This document shows, in pieces, positions 27,499 to 36,059 of a stretch of DNA of 38,600 bases. The notes under the pieces were generated by a model. The model did no database searches, was not told the origin of the DNA, and saw nothing but the letters and a program-made list of their open reading frames with translations. This stretch comes from Cytophagales bacterium. GTDB taxonomy: Bacteria > Bacteroidota > Bacteroidia > Cytophagales > Cyclobacteriaceae. Made by a program: the position numbers and the translations under genes. Numbering within the stretch: position 1 is the first letter of the stretch; each line of letters opens with the position of its first letter. The DNA is taken from positions 1-38,600 of the forward strand of contig DNTA01000158.1 in the NCBI GenBank assembly GCA_003500135.1, given 5' to 3'.

Positions 27499-28098
27499 TT
27501 ACTTTCTCATAAAAGTTTTAAAAATGGCATAACCCTTTTTCTCGGGCTTGATCATGACTTCCTGCATGTCCCGTACACTTTTTACCGACTCAATTGAAAA
27601 TATGGCCTGTGGATTATTTTTCTCCACGATTTGTGTCAACCTGGTGATTTGTTGTCGTGCCACTATTAAGAAAAGTACACTAACCGGCCCTTTGTTATCT
27701 TCAGCATCAATGGTAGTAACCCTGAAGCTATTATTCCGAAGAGAGGCGATTAAATTAGACGCATCCTTTTGGGTGATCACCCTGACGATCACATTACCGA
27801 AAGCAATCTTTTCTTCAATAAGCATGCCTACATATATTCCGGCTGCAAAACCTCCGGCATAGGCCAGGTAAGAAATATAGTTTTCAAGATGCTGAAGGAT
27901 TTGGCTGATGACTATTAACCAAATAAATGCTTCTAGAAAACCTAAAAATGAAGAAAGGATGCGACGACCACCAAGCATATAAATTACCCGGATTGTATTA
28001 ATAGATACATCGGCAATTCGAGCAAAAAATATAATCAGCGGCAATACGACCCAGCTAAAAAGTTGGTCATCGAAGCCTAAAAATTTAGCAATATCCAT
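27499..28098 (-). CDS. UPF0316/DUF2179 membrane protein
   Basis: A 199-residue protein with three N-terminal membrane helices (about 15-35, 45-65, 75-95). The family motif RIADVSINTIRVIYMLGGRR (26-45) is present. A cytosolic DUF2179 domain follows (about 110-190, VRVITQKDASNLIASLRNNSFRVTTIDA). The function of the family is unknown; DUF2179 domains are suspected ligand or nucleotide sensors. It is co-directional with glpK but separated by 74 bp. Confidence 0.88.
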   Translation of the reverse strand: MDIAKFLGFDDQLFSWVVLPLIIFFARIADVSINTIRVIYMLGGRRILSSFLGFLEAFIWLIVISQILQHLENYISYLAYAGGFAAGIYVGMLIEEKIAFGNVIVRVITQKDASNLIASLRNNSFRVTTIDAEDNKGPVSVLFLIVARQQITRLTQIVEKNNPQAIFSIESVKSVRDMQEVMIKPEKKGYAIFKTFMRK

Positions 28099-28604
28099 AA
28101 TGTTAATTTTTACGGGTACACTTTTGCAGTAAAATTATTAACCCGGATTATTCATGATGTTGCCATGAAGAATGACGATAAATTATTGAAAATAATTGAT
28201 ATTCAATTAATTTATACCAGGGTTAACCCTGACATTTTCAAAATTTCCATAGCTCAAATTTGGGCTAATATGTATTACGTATTTAACCGCAATTTAAATT
28301 GTAACTGGTTAATTATCAGTAATTTTGAAAATCGTCAGATGATGATGTTTCAATCACAGTCCGACATTTATCGTCGGACCTTGCGGCGGAAAATTTCATG
28401 GATTTTCCGGGTTAATCAGTGCTTCAAGTAATAATTTATAATAATTTAATGTCAATCAATCACCAAAATCTTTCAGTGTAACAAAAAATTTATTTGGGCG
28501 TGTATTTATGCTTTGCATTGAATCTGAAACACTGTAAAGCGGTCATATATTCATTTTATCTCATGTAATATAGATCACAAAATATAATATTATTTAATTT
28601 TTTG
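28099..28604. other. Intergenic region with a palindrome and two adjacent hairpins
   Basis: CAGGGTTAACCCTG at 28218-28231 is a perfect 14-bp palindrome. Two consecutive hairpins follow: GTCCGAC/GTCGGAC (28359-28379, 7-nt loop) and CGGAAAAT/ATTTTCCG (28387-28409, 7-nt loop). An 88-codon reading frame (28165-28431, +) spans them. It is rich in Asn and Ile, resembles no family I know, and has no clear promoter, so I do not call it a gene. The hairpins could equally belong to an RNA. Confidence 0.45.
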
Positions 28605-28635
28605 TTTGTAAATAAAAAATATATTACTACCTTTC
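28605..28635 (+). promoter_or_regulatory. Bacteroidota-type promoter facing the terminator
   Basis: TTTG at 28605-28608, a 19-bp spacer, and TACCTTTC at 28628-28635 (one mismatch to TAnnTTTG). The predicted start is near 28640. No protein-coding frame follows before the terminator at 28681. Confidence 0.5.
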
Positions 28636-28640
28636 AAACG

Positions 28641-28707
28641 GTTTTCAAAACCACAGCCTACTCTCATAGCGGAAAAAAGGGCCACTCCATAAGGGAGTGG
28701 CTTTTTT
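28641..28707 (+). ncRNA. Candidate small RNA of about 67 nt
   Basis: A promoter-like element at 28605-28635 and a strong terminator at 28681-28707 bracket a short non-coding stretch. It begins with a small hairpin (GGTTTTCAAAACC, 28640-28652), then a single-stranded linker, then the terminator stem. The terminator also works on the other strand for the PAP2 gene, so its presence alone does not prove a small RNA. No known RNA family was recognised. Confidence 0.3.
28681..28707. terminator. Bidirectional intrinsic terminator
   Basis: GCCACTCC (28681-28688) and GGAGTGGC (28694-28701) form a perfect 8-bp stem with a 5-nt loop. TTTTTT follows on the + strand, and an A run before the stem at 28673-28678 gives a T run two bases past the stem on the - strand. 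On the - strand it lies about 64 bp after the PAP2 stop and should end that transcript. Confidence 0.88.
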
Positions 28708-28770
28708 CGTTTAATGCCACCATCCGATCAATCGGATTTTATTTGCCCTTGCACTGACCTGATGACCGAT

Positions 28771-29667
28771 TCAAAACTTATAACTCAAGTGAATACCTTG
28801 TGCGCCAAAACCCATGAATGGAGTAATGTCTATTCCACCCAACCATCCTTTTTCATTCTGCTTGCGATGGTTTTTGATAAGGGTTCTCGTCATGTAGTGA
28901 CCGATAAAGGCACCAAAAAATACATCAGAAACAAAATGGGCATGCTCATATAATCGTTCAACCCCAACCAGCCCGGCTAAACCGTAGGCTACCCATGGTA
29001 CCCACTTTTTGTGTTTATAAGCCTCGGCAAAGACTGTCGCGGCTGAAAAAACCAATATGGCATGACCGCTTGGAAAAGAGGTATTAATATTGAACGGGTC
29101 ACCATTGGTACCCTGAAATGGATGGAAATCTTCCGGACTGCCCCCATCTCTGGGCCTGGTTCGGTTCGCAATGATATTTAACGGATAGGACACAAAAGAT
29201 ACCAGGATTTGAGCCTCCACGGACTCAAGTGAAGTGCGCATGAGTAGTTGATCTTTTGACAATAGCCCGATGGCATAAGGCAAGGCTCCCGCATAAATTA
29301 AGTAAGTTGTGCCTTTTAACGGGTTTAGGGTGGCATCAACCCCTTTCCAAAAGTCAGAATCCTGATTCAGATCCTTAAAATAATCATTCACAGGACCATC
29401 GACATATTTCACCATCAAAAAGGTAGCCAGACTCGCCCCTCCAAGTTTAAGCCAGTCTTTACCCGTCCATCTGCCTGGCGCTGTTACAAGCTCTCTTGTG
29501 TCGGCCAAATACCAATTGAAATATCTTGCATTAATCTTGTGATCAAAAACCGGAGGATTGGCAAAAATTCCCTGATTTTGATCTTCGATGGAATCATTTG
29601 GATTCGCATTGGTAATATTCAATAAAAACAAAAATAGTACTATCAGCGATATCTGATTCTTTGTCAT
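28771..29667 (-). CDS. Membrane-associated PAP2-family phosphatase
   Basis: A 298-residue protein with an N-terminal signal-like helix (residues 1-21, ending NITNAN) and several membrane helices. The phosphatase motifs are RTRPRDGG, FPSGHA and VERLYEHAHFVSDVFFG, corresponding to PAP2 motifs 1-3 with the catalytic His pair. The first lysine of the canonical KX6RP motif is not obvious. Likely substrates are lipid phosphates such as undecaprenyl diphosphate or phosphatidic acid. It stands alone, ending at the hairpin at 28681-28707. Confidence 0.9.
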   Translation of the reverse strand: MTKNQISLIVLFLFLLNITNANPNDSIEDQNQGIFANPPVFDHKINARYFNWYLADTRELVTAPGRWTGKDWLKLGGASLATFLMVKYVDGPVNDYFKDLNQDSDFWKGVDATLNPLKGTTYLIYAGALPYAIGLLSKDQLLMRTSLESVEAQILVSFVSYPLNIIANRTRPRDGGSPEDFHPFQGTNGDPFNINTSFPSGHAILVFSAATVFAEAYKHKKWVPWVAYGLAGLVGVERLYEHAHFVSDVFFGAFIGHYMTRTLIKNHRKQNEKGWLGGIDITPFMGFGAQGIHLSYKF

Positions 29668-29741
29668 GGATTAGTATTTGTTAATGGTGCAAATTAGTTT
29701 ATTCTTACTTTTAAACCGAATAATTTGACTTTACACAAGAC

Positions 29742-31094
29742 TCAATCAGATAATAATCGATCAAAACTGATTTTAACCTTCTCAAAATGCTTTTGGAATT
29801 CGGCTAATAAATGATCGAGCTTGTTGGTAATTTGTTGGTTTTGCAGATTCCCAAGACTTCCTTCGTGAGTGTGTTGTATTTCTTTATCAAATTTAAAAGT
29901 ACCCGCTGATACCTCTTCCCCTACCTTTTGATAGGCTTCGCGAAAGGGCACACCCGATAAGACCAATTCGTTGACCTTTTCTACTGTAAATAAATATTTA
30001 TATATTTCTTTATTTATTATATCTGTATTAATAATGACACTTTGCAGCATGAAATCGGTCATTTCCAAACAGTGCTTCAACACGTCAATACCTGGCATTA
30101 AATGTTCTTTCATGATCTGCAAATCACGATGATAACCTGTGGGCAGATTAGCCGTGATCATCATGATTTCATTTGGCAACGATTTTATCTGATTGCATTT
30201 GGCCCTGATAAGCTCAAAAACATCTGGATTCTTTTTATGGGGCATTATACTGGAGCCTGTTGTCAAATTATCGGGAAATTGCACAAATCCATGATTTTGT
30301 CCCATGTATATACAAACATCCATCGCCAATCGCGAAAGTGTATCAGCAATATTACTCATAGCTGAACTGACCACCCGTTCTGCCTTGCCCCTACCCATTT
30401 GAGCATACACCACATTATAGTTCATCGACTCGAAGCCAAGAAGATCCGTTGTCAATTGGCGATTTAGAGGAAATGAAGAACCATAGCCCGCAGCTGAGCC
30501 CAAAGGGTTTCGGTTAACAATATCAAAAGCAGGTTTTAACAAATGCAGATCATCTACAAGGCTTTCTGAAAATGCTCCAAACCATAACCCAAAAGATGAC
30601 ACCATTGCAACCTGCATGTGTGTATATCCTGGCATTAATACGTGTTTGTATTGTTCACTAAGTGACAACAAGCGCCTGGTTAACCTCTCAACCAGCTCTA
30701 CTATTTGACGTATCTCTTCCCTCATAAATAACTTAAGGTCGAGTAACACCTGGTCATTTCTGGACCGGCCCGCGTGGATTTTTTTACCGATATCTCCCAG
30801 TTTTCGTGTCAGCAATAGCTCCACCTGGGAGTGGACATCCTCAACTCCCGATTCAATTTGGAAGTTATCACTTTCAATGACCCTATATATTCCGCGAAGC
30901 TCCTTTTTTAAAGTCTCCAGTTCTTTTCCGGACAACAATCCAATCGTTTGGAGCATGGTAATATGTGCCATACTGCCCAAAACATCGTATTTAGCCAGTT
31001 TTAAATCGAGTTGATTATCCATTCCTATGGTAAATGACTCGATTTTCCCATCTACTGAAATATCTTTTTGCCAAAGCTTGTTTGTTTGTTTCAT
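29742..31094 (-). CDS. argH: Argininosuccinate lyase
   Basis: A 450-residue member of the fumarase/aspartase superfamily that splits argininosuccinate into arginine and fumarate, the last step of the pathway. The signature GSSIMPHKKNPD lies at about 280-291, and EDVHSQVE and HAGRSRNDQV occur in the N-terminal part. The length is typical. It is the last gene of the arg operon and overlaps the M20 gene by 4 bp (ATGA-type coupling). Confidence 0.97.
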   Translation of the reverse strand: MKQTNKLWQKDISVDGKIESFTIGMDNQLDLKLAKYDVLGSMAHITMLQTIGLLSGKELETLKKELRGIYRVIESDNFQIESGVEDVHSQVELLLTRKLGDIGKKIHAGRSRNDQVLLDLKLFMREEIRQIVELVERLTRRLLSLSEQYKHVLMPGYTHMQVAMVSSFGLWFGAFSESLVDDLHLLKPAFDIVNRNPLGSAAGYGSSFPLNRQLTTDLLGFESMNYNVVYAQMGRGKAERVVSSAMSNIADTLSRLAMDVCIYMGQNHGFVQFPDNLTTGSSIMPHKKNPDVFELIRAKCNQIKSLPNEIMMITANLPTGYHRDLQIMKEHLMPGIDVLKHCLEMTDFMLQSVIINTDIINKEIYKYLFTVEKVNELVLSGVPFREAYQKVGEEVSAGTFKFDKEIQHTHEGSLGNLQNQQITNKLDHLLAEFQKHFEKVKISFDRLLSD

Positions 31095-32146
31095 AATAGC
31101 GCAATGTAGTTTTTGATTAATTCCGGGTATAGCTGGATTGCCTCTTCAATTTCTTCCAGGTAAATAAATTCATCTGCCGTATGCGACCTTGCCGAATCGC
31201 CAGGGCCAATTTTAATGGAATCACATCGCAAAAGTGCCTGATCTGATAGTGTTGGTGAACCGAAAACCTTAATATTCATTTTTTCTGCCACAGTAAACAT
31301 AGGATGACCCGTTGGCAAACCTGAAGGCTGAAGGCGGGTAGATCTCGCCACAACTTCACCTTCAATATTTTTCCTGATAATCTCAAGGATTTCTTCATTG
31401 TTGTAAGCGTCCGTGCTTCTTACATCTACCACATACTGACAACGGTCCGGCGCCACATTATGCTGGCTTCCGGCATTGATTTGAGTTACGGTCATTTTAA
31501 TTTCTCCCAACTGACTGGATTCTTTTGGAAATCGATAATTCCTGATCCACTGGATACCTGGCAAGGCCTCATAGATGGCATTGACTCCCTCATTACGCGC
31601 CGCATGTCCTGGTTTTCCATATGAACAGATATCGAGTACCATTAATCCTTTCTCGGCTATAGCCATTTGCATTTTCGTCGGTTCGCCTACAATAGCCATG
31701 TCAACTTTTGGCAACTCATCCCGAAACGCTTCCATACCTTGTTTACCGGATATTTCTTCTTCAGCTGAAGCTGCAAATATCAGGTTGAACCCAATACCTG
31801 TTTGATCCATATTTATAAAAGTAGCCAAAAGAGCCACCAGCGCTCCGCCTGCATCGTTACTGCCCAAGCCGTACAATTTACTGTCAATTATTTCGGGTAA
31901 AAAAGGATCACGGGTGTAAGAGCTATTGGGTTTTACCGTATCGTGGTGTGAATTAAGTAAAATGGTTGGCCACTGCTCATTCCAGTTTCTACTTTTAACC
32001 CAAACGTTATTAAACAAACGATTTACTTCATAACCACTGCTTTTTAGTATATCAATGATCAAGCCAGCGGTTTTAATTTCTTCACCGCTAAAAGAAGGAG
32101 TGGAAATTAATTTCTGAAGTAAATCTATGGCTTCTTTCGCTTTCAT
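31091..32146 (-). CDS. M20-family deacylase (N-acyl-ornithine/citrulline type)
   Basis: A 351-residue dinuclear-zinc hydrolase. Metal and catalytic residues are visible: His67 and Asp69 in HHDTV, Asp98 in GSNDAGG, and the AEEE cluster at 128-131. Within an operon that has an acylornithine transcarbamylase (next but one upstream) it should remove the acyl group from N-acylcitrulline, giving citrulline for ArgG. It is therefore functionally argE-like, though the preferred acyl group (acetyl or succinyl) cannot be read directly. It is 4 bp downstream of argB. Confidence 0.85.
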   Translation of the reverse strand: MKAKEAIDLLQKLISTPSFSGEEIKTAGLIIDILKSSGYEVNRLFNNVWVKSRNWNEQWPTILLNSHHDTVKPNSSYTRDPFLPEIIDSKLYGLGSNDAGGALVALLATFINMDQTGIGFNLIFAASAEEEISGKQGMEAFRDELPKVDMAIVGEPTKMQMAIAEKGLMVLDICSYGKPGHAARNEGVNAIYEALPGIQWIRNYRFPKESSQLGEIKMTVTQINAGSQHNVAPDRCQYVVDVRSTDAYNNEEILEIIRKNIEGEVVARSTRLQPSGLPTGHPMFTVAEKMNIKVFGSPTLSDQALLRCDSIKIGPGDSARSHTADEFIYLEEIEEAIQLYPELIKNYIALL

Positions 32147-32150
32147 GGCT

Positions 32151-32939
32151 TTAGTGGATTAAGGTACCCGTAGTATAGGGTTGATGTGAAATTCGGTCTA
32201 CCTTTAAAGCATTACAAATCCTTACGCTTGCCACGCCCTTTTGCACAGCCAGCAATGCATTATCAATTTTTGGGATCATACCTTTATGTATCACTCCACT
32301 GCTTTTATACCCCTCAAACAACGTTTTATCAATTTCATATATAATGCTTGTCGGATCGGTAATTTCTTTTAAAACTCCATCGAGTTCGAAACAATATACC
32401 AATTCTACTTTATAGTAATTTACCAAAGCTACTGCAACCGCAGATGCTACGGTATCAGCATTAGTATTCAACATTTGTCCTTTTCCATCGTGGGTCATCG
32501 CTGCTAATACGGGTAAAAGCCCTAAATCAATTAAACTCCTTAACGTTCCACCAAATACCTGATCAATATCTCCTACAAAACCGTAGTCCAGTCCCTTTAC
32601 TTTCGGTCTTTTATGTGCCAAGATCACATTGGCATCCGCACCTGTCATTCCAATGGCATTGGCTTTTCGGGCCTGAAGTCCGGATACTATATTCTTATTG
32701 ATCACTCCGGCCAGCATCATTTTAACGACTTCCAAAGTATCGGCGTCAGTAATTCTCCGGCCGTCTACCATTTTCACGGGGAGCCCCACCCTTTCCGACA
32801 TTTGGGACACAGATTTTCCTCCGCCGTGAACGAGAATTTTTTTGCCCGGCACTTTTTCAAACTTATCGAGGAACAGAGATAAGTTCTCAACTTTTTCAAT
32901 GACACTTCCCCCAATTTTAAAAACTCGTAAGACTTCCAT
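32151..32939 (-). CDS. argB: N-acylglutamate kinase (ArgB)
   Basis: A 262-residue amino-acid kinase that phosphorylates the acylated glutamate. The N-terminal FKIGGSVIE (7-15) and LVHGGGKSVSQM are the nucleotide and substrate loops, with NTNADTVASAVAVAL further on. I start at ATG 32939: the longer frame (32987) would overlap argF' and adds a non-homologous stretch. It is 2 bp after argF'. If the transcarbamylase is succinyl-specific, this kinase should use N-succinylglutamate. Confidence 0.93.
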   Translation of the reverse strand: MEVLRVFKIGGSVIEKVENLSLFLDKFEKVPGKKILVHGGGKSVSQMSERVGLPVKMVDGRRITDADTLEVVKMMLAGVINKNIVSGLQARKANAIGMTGADANVILAHKRPKVKGLDYGFVGDIDQVFGGTLRSLIDLGLLPVLAAMTHDGKGQMLNTNADTVASAVAVALVNYYKVELVYCFELDGVLKEITDPTSIIYEIDKTLFEGYKSSGVIHKGMIPKIDNALLAVQKGVASVRICNALKVDRISHQPYTTGTLIH

Positions 32940-32941
32940 GT

Positions 32942-33889
32942 TTATAGGTTTTCCAGCAATTTTGATAAGACAGCCTGGGCAGCCCAAACACGATTAGAAG
33001 CCTGCTGAATGACCAATGAATTCACGCTGTCAATGACGCTATCTTCCACTACTACATTTCGTCTTACCGGAAGGCAATGCATAAATTTGGCGTTATTGGT
33101 TAATTTCATCTTTTCAGCATCTACCATCCATGATTTATCCTCACTGAGTTTTTTACCATAATGCACAAATGATGACCAGTTCTTTGCATACACGAAATCT
33201 GCATCCATGTATCCTTCTTCAGGTTTGTGAACTACCTTTGCTCCTTTGGCAAAATCTGTACTCAATTCATACCCTTTTGGGCAGGCAATAGTCAAATCAT
33301 AACCCGCCGCTAAGGTCCATTGAGCAAATGAATTGGCCACGGCCTGGGGCAAAACTTTTGGATGAGGCGCCCAGGTAAGCAAAATTTTGGGATTTTTAGC
33401 TTCTTTATTTTCCTTAATGGTAATTAAATCCGTAAGGGATTGCAATGGATGTACGGTGGCTGATTCCATGTTTATTATGGGCTTACCACAATACCGGATG
33501 AATTGCCTGAGGATCAATTCGTTATAATCATCATCCTTATCTTTCAACCCGGCGAACGTTCTGATAGCGACAATATCGCAATAAGAGCCGACTACCGCTG
33601 CAGCTTCCTTTATATGTTCGGGCTTATCGCCATTCATAATTACGCCTTGCTCCGTCTCCAGGGCCCATCCTTCTCCTGAAAAGTTCATCATCATCACATT
33701 CATGCCCAGGTTGATGGCCGCTTTTTGGGTACTTAACCGTGTGCGTAAACTGGGGTTCATGAATATTAAGCCAATCGTTTTCCGCTTCCCCAGGTTTTCA
33801 AAATCATAGGGTGACTTTTTTAAAAGCAAGGCATGTTCTATCAAGGCTTCTATGTTGTCAGCGTCGTTTACATCTACAAAGTTATTCAT
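32942..33889 (-). CDS. argF': N-succinylornithine (or N-acetylornithine) carbamoyltransferase
   Basis: A 315-residue transcarbamylase of the AOTCase/SOTCase branch, which carbamoylates an N-acylated ornithine instead of free ornithine. FMNPSLRTRLSTQKAA (43-58) binds carbamoyl phosphate. The segment GDKPEH puts Pro at position 90. Published work on Bacteroides fragilis (Pro90) versus Xanthomonas (Glu92) shows this residue decides succinyl versus acetyl substrate, so I predict N-succinylornithine. MHCLPVRRN near 275 is the second substrate loop. It is 2 bp from both neighbours' coding ends. The missing classical ornithine carbamoyltransferase fits this pathway. Confidence 0.92.
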   Translation of the reverse strand: MNNFVDVNDADNIEALIEHALLLKKSPYDFENLGKRKTIGLIFMNPSLRTRLSTQKAAINLGMNVMMMNFSGEGWALETEQGVIMNGDKPEHIKEAAAVVGSYCDIVAIRTFAGLKDKDDDYNELILRQFIRYCGKPIINMESATVHPLQSLTDLITIKENKEAKNPKILLTWAPHPKVLPQAVANSFAQWTLAAGYDLTIACPKGYELSTDFAKGAKVVHKPEEGYMDADFVYAKNWSSFVHYGKKLSEDKSWMVDAEKMKLTNNAKFMHCLPVRRNVVVEDSVIDSVNSLVIQQASNRVWAAQAVLSKLLENL

Positions 33890-33891
33890 TT

Positions 33892-34866
33892 CTAAAATGC
33901 GATTGGTTTGAGCATTAAACCTGTTTCCTGTGGTATATCAAATATTAAATTCATATTCTGTACTGCCTGTCCCGAAGCCCCTTTCACCAGGTTGTCAATC
34001 ATACTGATGATCATTAATTGATCATGGTGTTTTTCTACATGAAGCACAGCATTATTGGTGTTCACAACCATTTTTAAATCCGGGTTTTTGTCGTTGATAT
34101 GAACAAAAGAGGCTTCTTGATAATACTCCTGAAAAATATGGATTGCCTCTTTTTTAGTGAGTTCTGTATTTAGGTATGACCATGCATAAATGCCTCGTGT
34201 AAAATTACCGCGAACCGGTATGAAATGGATGGGATTATTAAAGTCTGGTTGAATAGATTTCAATGATTGTTTGATCTCATCGAGATGTTGATGTTGAAAT
34301 GGCTTGTATACAGAAACATTATTGTTGCGCCAGGTAAAATGCGAAGTGGTACTTAAAGATTGACCGGCACCCGTAGAACCGGTAATAGCTGATATGTGCA
34401 AATCGTTATTCAAGCATTCATTAGCAGCGAGTGGAAGTAATGCAAGCTGTATACAAGTGGCAAAACATCCCGGATTGGCAATATTAGCCGCTGACTTGAT
34501 CTCTGTTTCAAATGCTTCACAAAGGCCATACTGGAACGGTCGGTCGATTTGAGTATTATGTAGTCTGAAATCGTGGCTCAAGTCAATGACTTTAATTTCT
34601 TCCGGCACCTCATTTTCACTCATGAATTCCCGTGATTTGCCGTGACCGCTACACAAAAACAAAACATCCAAATCAAAATGGTAATCACTCGAAAAGTTTA
34701 AATTAGACACACCCAATAAATCGTGGTGCACCTCATGTACCGGCTTGTCTCCATTACTGGATGAATAGGCATATATAATTTTAACCTGCGGGTGATGCAA
34801 CAAAATCCGGATTAATTCTCCACCTGTATATCCGGCCGCCCCGATAATTCCTGCTTTAATTTTCAT
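33892..34866 (-). CDS. argC: N-acyl-gamma-glutamyl-phosphate reductase
   Basis: A 324-residue NADPH-dependent reductase that converts the acylglutamyl phosphate to the semialdehyde. It has the Rossmann start IIGAAGYTGGELIRILLHHP (8-27) and the catalytic Cys134 in NPGCFATC. HFIPVRGNFTRGIYAWSY carries the active-site histidine region. The length fits the short (type 2-like) ArgC group. Its start overlaps the end of argG by 11 bp. Confidence 0.95.
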   Translation of the reverse strand: MKIKAGIIGAAGYTGGELIRILLHHPQVKIIYAYSSSNGDKPVHEVHHDLLGVSNLNFSSDYHFDLDVLFLCSGHGKSREFMSENEVPEEIKVIDLSHDFRLHNTQIDRPFQYGLCEAFETEIKSAANIANPGCFATCIQLALLPLAANECLNNDLHISAITGSTGAGQSLSTTSHFTWRNNNVSVYKPFQHQHLDEIKQSLKSIQPDFNNPIHFIPVRGNFTRGIYAWSYLNTELTKKEAIHIFQEYYQEASFVHINDKNPDLKMVVNTNNAVLHVEKHHDQLMIISMIDNLVKGASGQAVQNMNLIFDIPQETGLMLKPIAF

Positions 34867-36055
34867 GTTTAGAATGAATTTGGTGGAACATCGAAATTTG
34901 ATTGGAAAAAATCTTCGAAAACCCTTTTACATCCTCACCCGTCCAACCTTCATTCATTTCTCCATAAGCTCCGAATTTTGCAGACATCAGGTCATTGTCC
35001 GATTGAACCCCCTGAACCACAAATCGATAGGGCAACAGTTTTACCGTTACTTCACCACTGACATATATTTGAGAATGCGTTAAGAAGCGCTCAATATCGC
35101 GCATAACCGGTTCAAGAAGTTGCCCTTCATGCACAGCCATGCCATACCAATTTGAAAGCATTTCTTTCCAATACTGCTGCCATTTGGTCAATGTATGCTT
35201 TTCGAGCAAATGATGTGCTTTAATGATAATGAGTGGCGCCGCCGCCTCAAAACCAACGCGTCCTTTTATGCCAATAATGGTATCGCCCACATGAATATCC
35301 CTGCCTATGGCATATGGGCCTGCTATGGCCTGCAGTTTTTGTATGGCTTCCACCGGGTGATTGAATTTTTGGCTATTGACCTGGACTAATTCTCCTTTTT
35401 CAAAAATTAACTTCACCTCCTCCGGTTCCGATTTTTTAAGTTGGGAAGGAAAAGCCTCTTCCGGCAAATACTGATCCGACGAAAGCGTTTCTTTTCCACC
35501 CACTGAAGTACCCCAAATCCCCTGATTGATACTATATTGAGCTTTCGACCAGTCCATTGACACCCCTTTTTCTTTCAGATATTCAATTTCTGCTTCGCGC
35601 GAGAGCTTCATATCGCGAATGGGTGTGATGATCTCTACTTTTGGGATTAAAATATTGAAGATCATGTCAAACCGAACCTGATCATTTCCAGCGCCTGTAC
35701 TTCCATGTGCCACTGCATCGGCATGGATTGACTTCGCATGATTGGCAATGGCTTTGGCTTGAAAAATACGCTCGGCACTGACAGACAAAGGATAGGTGTT
35801 ATTTCTTAACACATTTCCAAAAATCAGATACTTTATGCACTCTTCATAAAAGTCTGAAAGTGCATCGATAGTCGTATGCTTTTTCACTCCCAACTCATAG
35901 GCCCTTTTTTCAACCGATGCCAGTTCTTCTTTTGTAAATCCACCGGTATCCACCAAAACGGAATGTACTTCAAACCCCAGGTCTTCTATTAAATACTTAA
36001 CACAAAAGGAAGTGTCTAAACCGCCGCTATATGCCAGTACTACTTTTTTCTTCAT
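34856..36055 (-). CDS. argG: Argininosuccinate synthase
   Basis: A 399-residue ATP-dependent ligase joining citrulline and aspartate. The PP-loop AYSGGLDTS is at 8-16, followed by AHGSTGAGNDQVRF. I chose ATG 36055 because the protein then begins MKKKVVLAYSGG as in relatives; the longer frame from 36100 would run into the preceding gene. It starts 4 bp after the GNAT stop. Confidence 0.96.
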   Translation of the reverse strand: MKKKVVLAYSGGLDTSFCVKYLIEDLGFEVHSVLVDTGGFTKEELASVEKRAYELGVKKHTTIDALSDFYEECIKYLIFGNVLRNNTYPLSVSAERIFQAKAIANHAKSIHADAVAHGSTGAGNDQVRFDMIFNILIPKVEIITPIRDMKLSREAEIEYLKEKGVSMDWSKAQYSINQGIWGTSVGGKETLSSDQYLPEEAFPSQLKKSEPEEVKLIFEKGELVQVNSQKFNHPVEAIQKLQAIAGPYAIGRDIHVGDTIIGIKGRVGFEAAAPLIIIKAHHLLEKHTLTKWQQYWKEMLSNWYGMAVHEGQLLEPVMRDIERFLTHSQIYVSGEVTVKLLPYRFVVQGVQSDNDLMSAKFGAYGEMNEGWTGEDVKGFSKIFSNQISMFHQIHSKHEN

Positions 36056-36059
36056 AGTA

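Noticed and set aside
28165..28431. 88-codon reading frame in the intergenic region
   Set aside because: No family resemblance, no promoter at the right place, and two hairpins cut through it. Left as unproven.
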